A DNA stretch of 64,000 bases from Lachnospiraceae bacterium (lineage in GTDB: Bacteria; Bacillota; Clostridia; Lachnospirales; Lachnospiraceae): positions 1 to 64,000 of the forward strand of contig JAFUNC010000006.1 in the NCBI GenBank assembly GCA_017473115.1. Direction: 5' to 3'. This document shows positions 52,505 to 61,356 of the stretch, one piece after another. The position numbers were made by a program, and so were the translations under genes. The notes under the pieces were generated by a model. The model saw nothing but the letters and a program-made list of their open reading frames with translations. It was not told the DNA's origin and searched no databases. How positions within the stretch are numbered: the first letter of the stretch is position 1; every line of letters starts with the position of its first letter.

Positions 52505-53203
52505 TTATTGTCTAACGACACTGCAACAGGTTCCTACGTATTGAACCTCATCCATTCTTCTTAAAATGATATCAGTGCCCTGGTTATGCAGACATTTTAA
52601 ACGGTAAAAACCGTTGTCTTCAATGAATTTGCGGATAAATAAACGGTCATTACGGAAGAAAACGGCATATTCCCCATTGGACGGGAAACGGTTCTCCAGT
52701 AAAATAATGTCATTCTTGCAATATTTCGGGGCCAAAGCATTACTGGTCAGTTGAACGGAAATATATGCTTCCGGTACGGTTGTTTCAATTTCTATGGTTT
52801 CGCAGGTGTCATAGATGATGCCTTTATGGATGTCGCCGTGAGGCAAAAGGCAGGGAATTAAATGCTTGTCCGCAGCCTCGCGCTCGCCTTTGACGGCACC
52901 TGCTTCGTACTTGGCAATCAATTCAATTAAACTTTTTCCGTGAGGTCCGCAGGAGCGGTAATTGCGAAGAATGGCTTTTTCCTGCGGTGTATGGGCACAT
53001 TTTCCCATCAGACAGTTCATACTGTAACCTGTGGCTTCGGCTATGGCTAAAACTGTGGAAACCTTGGGGTCTGCAGTCTTTCCGTAGTATATATTTTTAA
53101 TGGTTTCTACGGGCAATCCGCTTTGTTCGGCCAGTTTTTCCTTGGTCCAGTTTAAATCAATCAGTATTTCCTGTAAGCGTTTACTTAATATTTGTCCGGG
53201 CAT
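52505..53203 (-). CDS. XRE-family repressor with S24/LexA-like C-terminal domain
   Basis: A 232-residue regulator: a Cro/CI helix-turn-helix at residues 8-64 (LNWTKEKLAEQSGLPVETIKNIYYGKTADP) and a C-terminal domain similar to S24 peptidase-type repressors (SVQLTSNALAPKYCKNDIILLENRFPSNGEYAVFF, then LFIRKFIEDNGFYRL). The typical catalytic Ser is Ser or Asn in SNALAP and the Lys is in FIRKF; self-cleavage is possible but not certain. It is divergent from the Spo0A-C gene, and a TGTCAA-AA-TTGACA site lies just before its start, so it likely represses itself. Confidence 0.85.
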   Translation of the reverse strand: MPGQILSKRLQEILIDLNWTKEKLAEQSGLPVETIKNIYYGKTADPKVSTVLAIAEATGYSMNCLMGKCAHTPQEKAILRNYRSCGPHGKSLIELIAKYEAGAVKGEREAADKHLIPCLLPHGDIHKGIIYDTCETIEIETTVPEAYISVQLTSNALAPKYCKNDIILLENRFPSNGEYAVFFRNDRLFIRKFIEDNGFYRLKCLHNQGTDIILRRMDEVQYVGTCCSVVRQ

Positions 53204-53216
53204 AAATTACCTTTTA

Positions 53217-53230
53217 TGTCAAAATTGACA
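53217..53230. promoter_or_regulatory. Palindromic operator upstream of the S24-type repressor gene
   Basis: TGTCAA and TTGACA are separated by two bases, 14 bp before the repressor start. A weaker copy TGTCAATATTTGAA is at 53281-53294, in the leader of the Spo0A-C gene, so both divergent genes may be controlled. Confidence 0.6.
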
Positions 53231-53343
53231 TTTCCTTTTCCTTTTTTTGACTTTTTAATGTTAAATTAGATATTTCTTTTTGTCAATATTTGAAATAAAC
53301 TCACTTTGTTGCAAAAATAACATCGAAAAGAGGAGACACAAAT

Positions 53344-53751
53344 ATGGCAGCAAGAATTTTATCTTACGACAATGAAGAACTTGAGGGACTAACGGAATTT
53401 AGGATTGCATCCTGTCCGATTCAGGAGATGCTTTTATCAATCGGAATACCTCCTAATATATACGGATATGCATATATTACATATGCAGTGGAACTTTTGT
53501 TAAAAGATTCGGAATATCAGCATTATGTAACCAAAGGATTATACGTTGATATTGCCAAAAAATATAATACTACACCATCCAGAGTGGAACGTGCCATTCG
53601 TCATGCAATCAGTGTGGCATGGCTGCACGGAAATGCGGAACTGATTCATCGCGTATTCCGCAACTGTGTAAGACCGGACAGAGGAGTACCTTCCAATTCT
53701 GTTTTTCTGGCACGACTGTTTTATTATATTAAAGATGCTTCGAGCAAATAA
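53344..53751 (+). CDS. Stand-alone Spo0A C-terminal (effector) domain protein
   Basis: The 135-residue product has only the DNA-binding domain of the sporulation master regulator: IQEMLLSIGIPPNIYGYAYITYAVELLL and the near-invariant YNTTPSRVERAIRHAISVAW recognition region, then NSVFLARL. No receiver domain is present, so it cannot be switched by phosphorylation as Spo0A is. Its predicted site is the 0A box. Start at 53344 behind AGAGGAG. It is divergent from an S24-type repressor; together they may form a developmental or stress switch. Not full-length spo0A. Confidence 0.88.
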   Translation: MAARILSYDNEELEGLTEFRIASCPIQEMLLSIGIPPNIYGYAYITYAVELLLKDSEYQHYVTKGLYVDIAKKYNTTPSRVERAIRHAISVAWLHGNAELIHRVFRNCVRPDRGVPSNSVFLARLFYYIKDASSK

Positions 53752-53756
53752 TAGCG

Positions 53757-53785
53757 AGGACCGTATGAAAATGCGGTCCTTTTCT
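53757..53785 (+). terminator. Terminator of the Spo0A-C gene
   Basis: AGGACCG and CGGTCCT pair around TATGAAAATG, then TTTTC. Confidence 0.83.
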
Positions 53786-53935
53786 TATGTGTAAGTACAT
53801 TATCGTATAAAAACATTCTAGGAATTGTTTGGTGAATATGTTAGAATGATATCAGATGAGGTATAAAGGCATGATTCCGGTTTGGGAATGATGTTAAAAG
53901 GTGTTTGTTTTAGTATAAGAGGTAAGGAAATAGTT

Positions 53936-56128
53936 ATGTTTCAAGTATTGGTTACATTACAAATCATAGGAGTATTTTTATTGATTTGCGCATTGGTATA
54001 TGTGTTTCGCGGTGGTTCCACTTATACACAGCGATTAATGCTTTCTTTTACCATAGCGGAGTTAGTACATAATGCGGGATTCTTATTGGAATTGCTGGCG
54101 AAGACGAAGGAAGCGGCAATGGTGGCCATTAAGGTAGAGTATTTGGGTGGTGCTGCAGTGGCCATTTTCTTTATGATGTTTATTTTTAACTATTGCGGTC
54201 GAAAAGAACATAAAATATTTGAACGTATTCTTTTGTTGTGTGCGTTGACGGTTATTATTATGGTATGGACCGGTGATTTACATGATTTGTATTACAGTGG
54301 TGTGGAATTTGTGAATACAGGTGCATATCCGCATGTACAAATTACTTATGGTCCGGGCTTTTACTTTTATGTATTGACGTGCGTAGCAACCCCGTGGGCA
54401 GTATCGGTTTGGACGCTGGTCCAGACCATCCGCAAGGTAAAGAGCAGAAAACGTTCTCGAAAACTATGGATTATTATCGGAGGCTCCAGTTTCTCTTTTA
54501 GCGTACTTATGTTGTACTTGTGCAAATTGTTCCCGGAAGGCTATGATCCGACACCTCTTGCCATGGCATTGATGTTCTCTGTTTTGGTATTACTGGTGTG
54601 GAACCGTAAGGACTTTGATTTGAGCAGAACAGCAACGGAAACCGTGTTGAATTCCCTTGGTAATTGTATGATTACCCTGAATGAATATAATGAAGTGTTG
54701 ATGTATAATGATGTGGCAAAGACGTTATATCCGGATATTAAAATGTACGGAAAGATTCAGGATGTGGATCAGTTCCCGCTTCAGGTTCTCGAGGGAAAAG
54801 AAGTCCGTTTTGAAAAAGATGGCAAGTATTATAAGGGAGAAACCCGTGCAGTCACTGATAATGAACAATGTGCAAGAGGATATACCATTCTGATTATTGA
54901 TGTTACGGATACCTATGAATATATTGACCAATTGCATAAAATGCGTGAAAAAGCGGAGGCTGCTAATCAGGCAAAATCAAATTTCCTTGCCAATATGTCT
55001 CATGAAATCCGTACGCCCATGAATGCCATCGTAGGTATGAGTGAATTATTAATTGAAGAAAGCCACGGACGTAAAATTCAGGAATATGCTTATGATATTA
55101 AAACCGCTGCCATGAATTTGCTTGCCATCATCAATGATATTTTGGATTTTTCAAAGGTAGAGGCCGGAAAAATGGAGTTGGTGGAGGAAGTGTATTCTCC
55201 CATGGAACAACTTCAGGATACGGTGCATCTGGTGAAAATCAGTGCAGAGCAAAAAGGAATTGAATTTAAGATGGATATTGCTGACGGATTACCGGCTAAA
55301 TTATACGGTGATCCGGGCAGAATACGACAGATACTAATAAATATTATTAATAATGCCATTAAGTTCACCAAGGAAGGATATGTGCATTTGCAGGTTTCCG
55401 GAGAGGCGAAAGACAATGATGTGTTTGATTTAACATTTGTGGTTAAGGATACCGGAATGGGTATTAAAGAAGAGGACTTAGCGGCGATTTTTGAATCCTT
55501 CCGTCAGTTGGATATGAACCGCAATCGTCAGAGCGAAGGTACCGGCTTGGGATTGGCAATTACGAGACAGTTGGTAAGTTTGATGGAGGGTGATATTCAG
55601 GTAGAGAGTGAATACGGCAAAGGAACCTGTTTTACGGTACATATTAAACAAGGTATCGTGAAGAGCAGTGTTGCTGCGGAGGAAGACGCTGTGCAAAAAC
55701 CGGCGAATAATCAAACGGACCACAAAGATGAATTTACGGCTTCCGGATATTCCGTACTTCTGGTGGATGATAATACCATGAACCGTAAAGTTGCGGCGGC
55801 AATGCTTAAAAAGTATGGTTTTAAATTGGCAGAAGCAGACAGCGGACAGGCGGCAATTGAGCGCGTGAAACGCGTTGCGTACGATTTAATCCTGATGGAC
55901 CATATGATGCCGGAAATGGACGGTGTGGAGGCTACCCGCATTCTTCGTAACGAATGTGGTGAAAACGGTAAAAAGACCGTTATTATCGCCCTTACCGCGA
56001 ATGCATTGCAAGGTGCCAGGGAGATGTATCTGGAGAATGGATTTGACGACTTTTTGTCGAAACCGTTTGACAGAAGCCAGTTACATACATTGTTGGGAAA
56101 ATGGGTTCCGGAACAGGCAAGAGATTAA
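53936..56128 (+). CDS. Hybrid sensor histidine kinase with 7TM N-terminal region and receiver domain
   Basis: A 730-residue membrane sensor. Residues about 5-225 form seven hydrophobic helices of the 7TM histidine-kinase sensor type; a PAS-like segment follows (ETVLNSLGNCMITLNEYNEVLMYND). The phosphoacceptor is His356 in NMSHEIRTPMNAI. The ATPase part has NNAIKFTKEGYV, DTGMGI and GTGLGLAI. The C-terminal receiver carries VDDN near 604, Asp655 (LILMDHMMPEMDG) and the Lys in LSKPF. Phosphate may pass on to an outside HPt or response regulator, none in the window. Start at 53936 by its GGTAAGGA site; the frame is open to 53882. Confidence 0.88.
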   Translation: MFQVLVTLQIIGVFLLICALVYVFRGGSTYTQRLMLSFTIAELVHNAGFLLELLAKTKEAAMVAIKVEYLGGAAVAIFFMMFIFNYCGRKEHKIFERILLLCALTVIIMVWTGDLHDLYYSGVEFVNTGAYPHVQITYGPGFYFYVLTCVATPWAVSVWTLVQTIRKVKSRKRSRKLWIIIGGSSFSFSVLMLYLCKLFPEGYDPTPLAMALMFSVLVLLVWNRKDFDLSRTATETVLNSLGNCMITLNEYNEVLMYNDVAKTLYPDIKMYGKIQDVDQFPLQVLEGKEVRFEKDGKYYKGETRAVTDNEQCARGYTILIIDVTDTYEYIDQLHKMREKAEAANQAKSNFLANMSHEIRTPMNAIVGMSELLIEESHGRKIQEYAYDIKTAAMNLLAIINDILDFSKVEAGKMELVEEVYSPMEQLQDTVHLVKISAEQKGIEFKMDIADGLPAKLYGDPGRIRQILINIINNAIKFTKEGYVHLQVSGEAKDNDVFDLTFVVKDTGMGIKEEDLAAIFESFRQLDMNRNRQSEGTGLGLAITRQLVSLMEGDIQVESEYGKGTCFTVHIKQGIVKSSVAAEEDAVQKPANNQTDHKDEFTASGYSVLLVDDNTMNRKVAAAMLKKYGFKLAEADSGQAAIERVKRVAYDLILMDHMMPEMDGVEATRILRNECGENGKKTVIIALTANALQGAREMYLENGFDDFLSKPFDRSQLHTLLGKWVPEQARD

Positions 56129-56217
56129 TTTTATGATTGATTTTTTGCGGCTGAAAGTCTATAAAACCTATGTTTGTAAATAAAAACAAAAAATGTTGTC
56201 AAAAAAAGCAAGATTGC

Positions 56218-56247
56218 TTGGACATTACAGGGAAAATGTGGTATTAT
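56218..56247 (+). promoter_or_regulatory. Promoter of the PH-like / winged-helix gene
   Basis: TTGGAC (56218-56223), 18-bp spacer, and TATTAT (56242-56247) preceded by TG. Confidence 0.6.
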
Positions 56248-56308
56248 GTTGATATGGGTACATCATAAATGATGTAAAAGAATATAATGTTAAAGGGAGA
56301 GGGAAAAC

Positions 56309-57079
56309 ATGTCAAATTATTTGGGAATTTTACACGGTGTCAGAGGACGTAGCATTTTAATTTATGATAACAAGTGCGAAATCAGAATTACTTCAACAGT
56401 AGGTACTGTTTTAACAAGTAACCTTACAAGTAATGCTACCGATGGTATCAAGACTATTTATTACAAGGATTGTGTTGGTGTATTATTTAAGAAAGCCGGA
56501 CTTAAGATTGGATATCTTGAATTGGAAACTCCCGGTTTGAGAGCACACAGCAGTGGTAGCCAGTATTCAGAGAATACATTTACTTTTGAAGAAACAGATG
56601 TATTATCCAATGAATTGATGCAGGAAGTATACGGATACATCACTGACCGCATCGAAGGTTACAAGTATGGTGACCAGCAGTTATTAACCAAGGGTCTTCC
56701 CGCTATGATGGCAAGCAAGTTTAAGAAACCCATCTTCTCAGATTATGAAGAACAGAGTGAAATGAAGAAGAGAAGAGAAGAAGAGCACGAAGCATTAAAG
56801 GCTGCTCAGGGTGACTTGGATGATATTCTTGCAGAAGTAAACAGAGAATATGAAGAGTTGTTTGAAGCAAACGGTATTGATATTTCCGTTAATTCATTGT
56901 CTGATATGGAAAAGACAATCATTAAGGCTGTAGCAGAAGGCGGCAAGGAAACTTCCGTTTCTGAAATTGCAAGAATGATGCCCAGAACCGTTACACCTGC
57001 AGAAGTAACCGAAATCATGAACGGTTTGGTTGCTAAGGGTGTTATGAAGATTGAAGAAGGCGACGTATACAGATTATAA
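56309..57079 (+). CDS. PH-like (DUF4429-type) plus winged-helix protein of unknown function
   Basis: A 256-residue protein. The N-terminal half (VRGRSILIYDNKCEIRITS ... DCVGVLFKKAGLKIGYLELETPG) looks like the bacterial PH-like fold of DUF4429. A middle acidic-basic helix (MKKRREEEHEALKAAQGDLDD) and a C-terminal winged-helix-like segment (EKTIIKAVAEGGKETSVSEIARMM) follow. No catalytic motif. Codon use is of the highly expressed type, with uniform AAG and GAA. Has its own promoter and a UUCG-loop terminator. Cytosolic; function unknown. Confidence 0.75.
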   Translation: MSNYLGILHGVRGRSILIYDNKCEIRITSTVGTVLTSNLTSNATDGIKTIYYKDCVGVLFKKAGLKIGYLELETPGLRAHSSGSQYSENTFTFEETDVLSNELMQEVYGYITDRIEGYKYGDQQLLTKGLPAMMASKFKKPIFSDYEEQSEMKKRREEEHEALKAAQGDLDDILAEVNREYEELFEANGIDISVNSLSDMEKTIIKAVAEGGKETSVSEIARMMPRTVTPAEVTEIMNGLVAKGVMKIEEGDVYRL

Positions 57080-57099
57080 GATTTTTTGAATAATTATGA

Positions 57100-57130
57100 A
57101 AGGATGATACTTCGGTATCATCCTTTTTTT
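57100..57130 (+). terminator. Terminator with UUCG tetraloop
   Basis: AAGGATGATAC and GTATCATCCTT form an 11-bp stem closed by TTCG, followed by five more T. Confidence 0.92.
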
Positions 57131-57255
57131 ATGCGAATGGGTATATTTAACTGTGAGTTGGATGACAAATTAAAATATATTTGCTAAAGTATAATCAGCA
57201 AATCATCAGCAAGCGTACTAAAGTAAAAATATATGGAAGACAGGAGATGAAAATT

Positions 57256-58107
57256 ATGGGAAGAACAGAAAATGTTGCAGTGTTTGAAGATACAGAAAAA
57301 TTATGTAAAACCAATGAAAAATTAAAGGAGTCCCTTGTGAATTCCAGGGTGAAGCAAAGATTGATTCCGGAGAGTGAAATCCTGCCGGAAGAAGCGGTTG
57401 ATTTCAACAAATACAAAAAGCCGGCAGAGATTACGGTTTCCAAAAAGAGAAGTTATGAGGCAGCCAAAGCATACAAGGATATGCAGGTTTGCGTACATAA
57501 TTTTGCGTCGGCAACCAATCCGGGAGGCGGCGTGGTAAAAGGTTCTACGGCTCAGGAGGAGTGTTTGTGCAGATGCTCCGGCCTTTATTTTGCCTTGAAT
57601 ACCAGGGAAATGTGGGACGGCTTTTATCAGCCGCACCGCAACGCGATGAATCCGTTGAATAATGATGATATCATTTATACACCGGATGTGACCGTTTTTA
57701 AGAGCGATACGGACAATCCGCAACTGATGCCGGAATCCGAGTGGTATGATGTGAATATTGTTACCTGTGCGGCACCGAATCTGCGCATAAAACCCAGTAA
57801 TACATATAACAAAAACAATGGCAGTGAGGCTGTTAAAATTACGGATAAAGCGTTGTTGGAACTGCACGAAAAGAGACTGGCGCGCATTCTTGATGTGGCG
57901 GCAATGGAAGGCAATGAAGTTGTAATTCTGGGTGCCTTCGGATGCGGTGCGTTTGAAAACAGTCCCCAGGTGGTTGTGCAGGCGGCAAAACATGTGGTTG
58001 AACGGTATCGTCATGCGTTTAAAACCATTGAATTTGCGGTATATTGCAGTTCAAGGGATGAGCAGAACTATCAGATTTTTCAGAGAGTGTTGGGAGCATT
58101 GAAGTAA
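57256..58107 (+). CDS. Macrodomain protein of microbial PARG type (TIGR02452 family)
   Basis: A 283-residue protein with the poly(ADP-ribose) glycohydrolase-type signature: HNFASATNPGGGVV (residues 81-94) followed by QEECLCR at 100, so GGG-x7-QEE, the catalytic Glu pair. YFALN, DVTVFK and ILGAFGCGAFENSPQVVVQAAK complete the macrodomain. Members remove ADP-ribose from proteins or nucleic acids. The start is at 57256 by its AGGAG; a longer frame starts at 57181. The RecQ-like gene begins 27 bp on, so the two probably share a transcript. This marks the start of an accessory region. Confidence 0.88.
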   Translation: MGRTENVAVFEDTEKLCKTNEKLKESLVNSRVKQRLIPESEILPEEAVDFNKYKKPAEITVSKKRSYEAAKAYKDMQVCVHNFASATNPGGGVVKGSTAQEECLCRCSGLYFALNTREMWDGFYQPHRNAMNPLNNDDIIYTPDVTVFKSDTDNPQLMPESEWYDVNIVTCAAPNLRIKPSNTYNKNNGSEAVKITDKALLELHEKRLARILDVAAMEGNEVVILGAFGCGAFENSPQVVVQAAKHVVERYRHAFKTIEFAVYCSSRDEQNYQIFQRVLGALK

Positions 58108-58134
58108 GGGAAGCATTTGTTGGGAGCCGATAAG

Positions 58135-60504
58135 ATGTTAGAACCAAAAATGAAAAAGAAAATAGAGGAAAAACTCGGTCAATTTTTTCTCAATATCGGA
58201 AATTGTTATGAGAATCTTTACTCGGAACAGCAATATTTTATTGAAAAAATTCTTGCCGGCGAGGATGTGTTTGGGATTTTGTCCACCGGAGTAGGAAAGA
58301 CGGTTTGTTTTCAACTTCCGGCATTGGTATGGGAAGATTCGATTACAATCGTGATTGAGCCTTTGGTTGCGGTGATTCAGGGACAGGTTTCCGAAATCAA
58401 CGAGCACGGTAAGGTGGCAGCGATTTTCAGCCCGAAAAATGTTGATTTGAGAAGAAGCAGCGGCCGTAAAAGATACGATGAAATTGTAGCGGGGAAATAT
58501 CGAATGATTTATATTTCGCCCGAAATGATCGATGATGTGAATTTTAGAAGGCTATTGCGGGAGATTCAGGGCCGTGTCAGGATGATTGTAGTGGATGAGG
58601 CCCATTGTGTATCTACCTGGGGTTATGCGTTCCGTTCCGCTTATCTCGGAATACGCAGATTGTTGAAATTATTTGACAAACGCCCGATTGTAGCGGCTTT
58701 TACGGCGACAGCAACGAATTTTATCGTGCAGGACGTAATTGAAACCATAGGGCTTAAAATCCAAGCGCAGGATATCCCAAATGCGAATTACAATAAGGAT
58801 AATCTCCAACTATCAATGAAGTGTATTTGGCGGACCAAAAAAAAGGAAGTAATCGTGTCCGGTAAAAGTTATGGCGTGCGTGAGATTACTCCGGCACAAC
58901 AACGTCGGAATTATGTCAAAAGAGACGTGGAGAAATATCTGAAACAGGGTAAAAAGGGTGCGATTTTTTGTAATAGCATATCTGCAATCAATGATTTGCA
59001 GAATTATTTGAGCAAGTATGTAAAGGATTTAGAACCGGAGAAAATACTGACTTTTTACGGTGATATGACCCGGGAAGATAAGATAGCAAACCTTGAGTTG
59101 TTCACACAGGAAAAAGGCTATGTTATGCTGTGCACAAATGCGTTCGGAATGGGGGTAAATGTTCCTGACATCGAATATATAATACATTATAATATTCCCC
59201 TGTCGATTATTGATTATTATCAGCAAATCGGACGTGGTGCCCGAAATCGGAAATGCATCTGTGAATGTAAGTTGTATTATTGCATTGAGGATGACCTTTT
59301 GATTGAGAAAATGAACCATACCGATAGTGGGGAACTTAGCCGGATACAACGTTCCGAATTAGATAAAGAACGTTATAAAGCAATGAAAAATCTGGTTACG
59401 AAGTACGGCAAGTCGGAATCACGGCAGATTATGGAGTATATCGGTGATTACTACACGAGAGAACTTCAAAATGCACAGGAAGAAGTAGTCCGAAAAAGCA
59501 GATATCCTGTTTTTATCAACAAATCCATTATCAGCGATTGCATTATAAACGGTCAGTTCCGCGTTACGGAACCCGGTGTTTTGGAACGGAAACGATATAA
59601 AAAGAAGCTGGAAGGTAAGGTTTGCAATTATGTCCGCTTTGAGATTAAGATGGCGGAGAAACAGGGATCGGAAACAAATAATACTTGGGAACGCCTGGAG
59701 TATTTTGATTTGCTTTTGGCAGATGCGGTGTATTCTTTGTGGCTTGGCAGAATGAAAATCACGCCTCGCTCCATTTGGATGCTTTTGAGCGGTGATTCGA
59801 AAATTTCGGTACAGAAAGAGAAGGTTGAGGAAATTATCGAGCGTCTGAAAAAAATGAGCCGGCTCAGCATACGCATTGAATCCGATGATTTACGTTATCG
59901 CCATGAGATGGGTGAGAATATCCCGGATGTATTCGAAGGACGTTTTTTGCCGTTTAAAGAAGAACTGATGAATGCGGGCAAATATGAACTGGAAACCATT
60001 CCGCCTTTTCATCAATACGCGGAATTGCATCGGGATATACAAATGATTCCGGGTGAGTGGATTGATTTGAAGGATGAGAGCCAAAATGATGCGTTTAAGG
60101 TGAATGCGTCAATTGAGACGGTGATTCTTAAGTTCTTTTTATTGGAGCGTATTAAACTGTTAAACAGCAAAGGTGCATTGGCAAACCGAATCCGTTATTA
60201 TGATTCCAAGGAACGGTTCGTATTGGAAAAACGCGGGATTCAAATGTATCCCCAAAAAGAAGACCGGAATCGTGGCTGGGATAAGTATTCCTACAAGCGT
60301 AAACTGGAAGAAATTTGCGGAGTTCCCGGAGAGAAGAAAGGAAAAATTGAGTATCTATTGGATCAATATGTGAAGAAGAAAGTGATTCGGGGATATAAAA
60401 GTTCCGCCCTTAAAAATGAAAAGATTAAAATCGGACCGGATGATTACAAAATCAAAAAATATACGCAGTTGGTAATTCATAATTATCCGCCGCACTTAAT
60501 ATAG
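58135..60504 (+). CDS. RecQ-like DEAD/DEAH helicase with novel C-terminal region
   Basis: A 789-residue helicase. Motif I is STGVGKT (50-56), motif II DEAH (154-157) in the RecQ context VVDEAHCVSTWGYAFR, TAT at about 190, and motif VI is QQIGRGARN in place of QxGRxGR. A zinc-type cysteine group CICECKLYYC is near 379-388. No HRDC domain; the last 400 residues are not a family I recognise. They hold basic stretches and a likely winged-helix part near the end. Start at 58135 by GGGAG; TTG at 58117 is the other choice. With the PARG-type gene upstream this may be a repair or defence pair. Confidence 0.85.
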   Translation: MLEPKMKKKIEEKLGQFFLNIGNCYENLYSEQQYFIEKILAGEDVFGILSTGVGKTVCFQLPALVWEDSITIVIEPLVAVIQGQVSEINEHGKVAAIFSPKNVDLRRSSGRKRYDEIVAGKYRMIYISPEMIDDVNFRRLLREIQGRVRMIVVDEAHCVSTWGYAFRSAYLGIRRLLKLFDKRPIVAAFTATATNFIVQDVIETIGLKIQAQDIPNANYNKDNLQLSMKCIWRTKKKEVIVSGKSYGVREITPAQQRRNYVKRDVEKYLKQGKKGAIFCNSISAINDLQNYLSKYVKDLEPEKILTFYGDMTREDKIANLELFTQEKGYVMLCTNAFGMGVNVPDIEYIIHYNIPLSIIDYYQQIGRGARNRKCICECKLYYCIEDDLLIEKMNHTDSGELSRIQRSELDKERYKAMKNLVTKYGKSESRQIMEYIGDYYTRELQNAQEEVVRKSRYPVFINKSIISDCIINGQFRVTEPGVLERKRYKKKLEGKVCNYVRFEIKMAEKQGSETNNTWERLEYFDLLLADAVYSLWLGRMKITPRSIWMLLSGDSKISVQKEKVEEIIERLKKMSRLSIRIESDDLRYRHEMGENIPDVFEGRFLPFKEELMNAGKYELETIPPFHQYAELHRDIQMIPGEWIDLKDESQNDAFKVNASIETVILKFFLLERIKLLNSKGALANRIRYYDSKERFVLEKRGIQMYPQKEDRNRGWDKYSYKRKLEEICGVPGEKKGKIEYLLDQYVKKKVIRGYKSSALKNEKIKIGPDDYKIKKYTQLVIHNYPPHLI

Positions 60505-60530
60505 CAGATATTTTTATCTGCTATTTTTTT
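60503..60530 (+). terminator. Terminator after the RecQ-like gene
   Basis: AGCAGATA pairs with TATCTGCT around TTTT, followed by A and seven T; the stem overlaps the stop codon. Confidence 0.85.
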
Positions 60531-60685
60531 AAATGAAAATTCGTAAAAAATATGAGATTTTGCAAAAATATACCGTTTTTTGTCCGAAAAACAAAGAAAA
60601 ACGAAGCGGAACATTATTGCGATAGATAGAGGATACTCCGAGATGACAGTCAAAAGCCGTCGCATCATCATAATTTTTTTCTTTC

Positions 60686-60858
60686 CAGTAGCTGACGCTA
60701 CTGCAATTTTGTGAGTGAAAAACAGTAAGTTAAAAGGAGATGATGCCAAGCATCTGACGATGCTTCAACGAATCTAAAAAATACTACGAAAGGAGTTGGT
60801 GCCAAGCATCTGACGATGCTTCAACGAATCTAAAAAAATACTATGAAAGGAGTTGATA
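60686..60858 (+). repeat. Leader with three UGAC-loop hairpins and a tandem 57-bp repeat
   Basis: Hairpins CAGTAGC-TGAC-GCTACTG (60686-60703), AAGCATC-TGAC-GATGCTT (60748-60765) and an exact copy (60804-60821) have 7-bp stems and the same loop. The last two are in tandem units of 56-57 bp that also carry GAAAGGAG (60732, 60788), and a third ribosome site (60845) serves the acidic gene. Small frames in the units end quickly. The region 60531-60685 holds no gene I can support. Confidence 0.75.
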
Positions 60859-60860
60859 AC

Positions 60861-61151
60861 ATGGCATTTGACTGGGAAGGTCTTCTCGGAGAAGACGGAT
60901 ACCGTCACGTCTGTGACTACGGATTAGATTGTTACGAAGACTATCATCCGTATCATGACGAGTATTATGATTACGATGATTATGATGACTCATCAGACCC
61001 CGACGCCGATGGCGTCGACGATGATGAGGATTTCATCGATATTTCTGAAGACGAATGTGACATCATCGAAGACAACTGTGATGTCGACGATGATGAATAT
61101 GATGTCTTCGACGACGAATATGATGTCTTCGACAATAGAGTCGAAGACTAA
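60861..61151 (+). CDS. Small extremely acidic (Asp-rich) protein
   Basis: The 96-residue product has about 32 Asp and 11 Glu (near 45% acidic) with two Arg and no Lys. An N-terminal part (AFDWEGLLGEDGYRHVCDYGLDC) has aromatic residues and two Cys; the rest is Asp/Tyr-rich with a tandem DDEYDVF repeat. Such charge is seen in DNA-mimic and antirestriction proteins and in calcium- or metal-binding proteins. I recognise no family. Start at 60861 with GAAAGGAG. It lies upstream of a Clp-type unfoldase gene with its own promoter. Confidence 0.7.
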   Translation: MAFDWEGLLGEDGYRHVCDYGLDCYEDYHPYHDEYYDYDDYDDSSDPDADGVDDDEDFIDISEDECDIIEDNCDVDDDEYDVFDDEYDVFDNRVED

Positions 61152-61213
61152 TCTTCGTCTTTCTATTCTTTCTAATTATTGCTTTGATGATTTTTTCCAA
61201 TATAACCTCCTTT

Positions 61214-61267
61214 TTTAAAATGGCCCGTATGCAGAATTGTATTCTGCAGCGGGCTAAATTTTAAAAA
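61214..61267. terminator. Long stem-loop between the acidic gene and the Clp-like gene
   Basis: TTTAAAATGGCCCG and CGGGCTAAATTTTAAA pair around a second stem TGCAGAAT/ATTCTGCA. T and A runs flank it on both sides, so it can work as a terminator. Confidence 0.7.
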
Positions 61268-61329
61268 GATTATGTTATTGAAAAAAATGGATATAAAAGT
61301 AGAATTATCTACTTCTTAGACCGCAAATA

Positions 61330-61338
61330 TGCTAGAAT
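61330..61338 (+). promoter_or_regulatory. Extended -10 promoter before the Clp-like gene
   Basis: TGCTAGAAT (TG, one base, TAGAAT) is 19 bp from the start codon; the leader would be very short. Confidence 0.5.
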
Positions 61339-61356
61339 AAAAACGGAGGTGTAGCT

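Noticed and set aside
57322-58014. 230-codon open frame on the minus strand inside the PARG-type gene
   Set aside because: It is antisense to a protein with clear family motifs, has no ribosome site, and a residue composition (His, Arg, Ile, Phe rich) typical of shadow frames.
60643-60714. 23-codon frame upstream of the UGAC hairpins with a hydrophobic middle
   Set aside because: A possible leader peptide, but the ribosome site is weak and part of the coding is simply the hairpin; not enough support.
60955-61218. Second frame in the acidic gene giving a Met/Thr/Ser-rich protein
   Set aside because: Created by the GAT/GAC repeats in another frame; no start signal.
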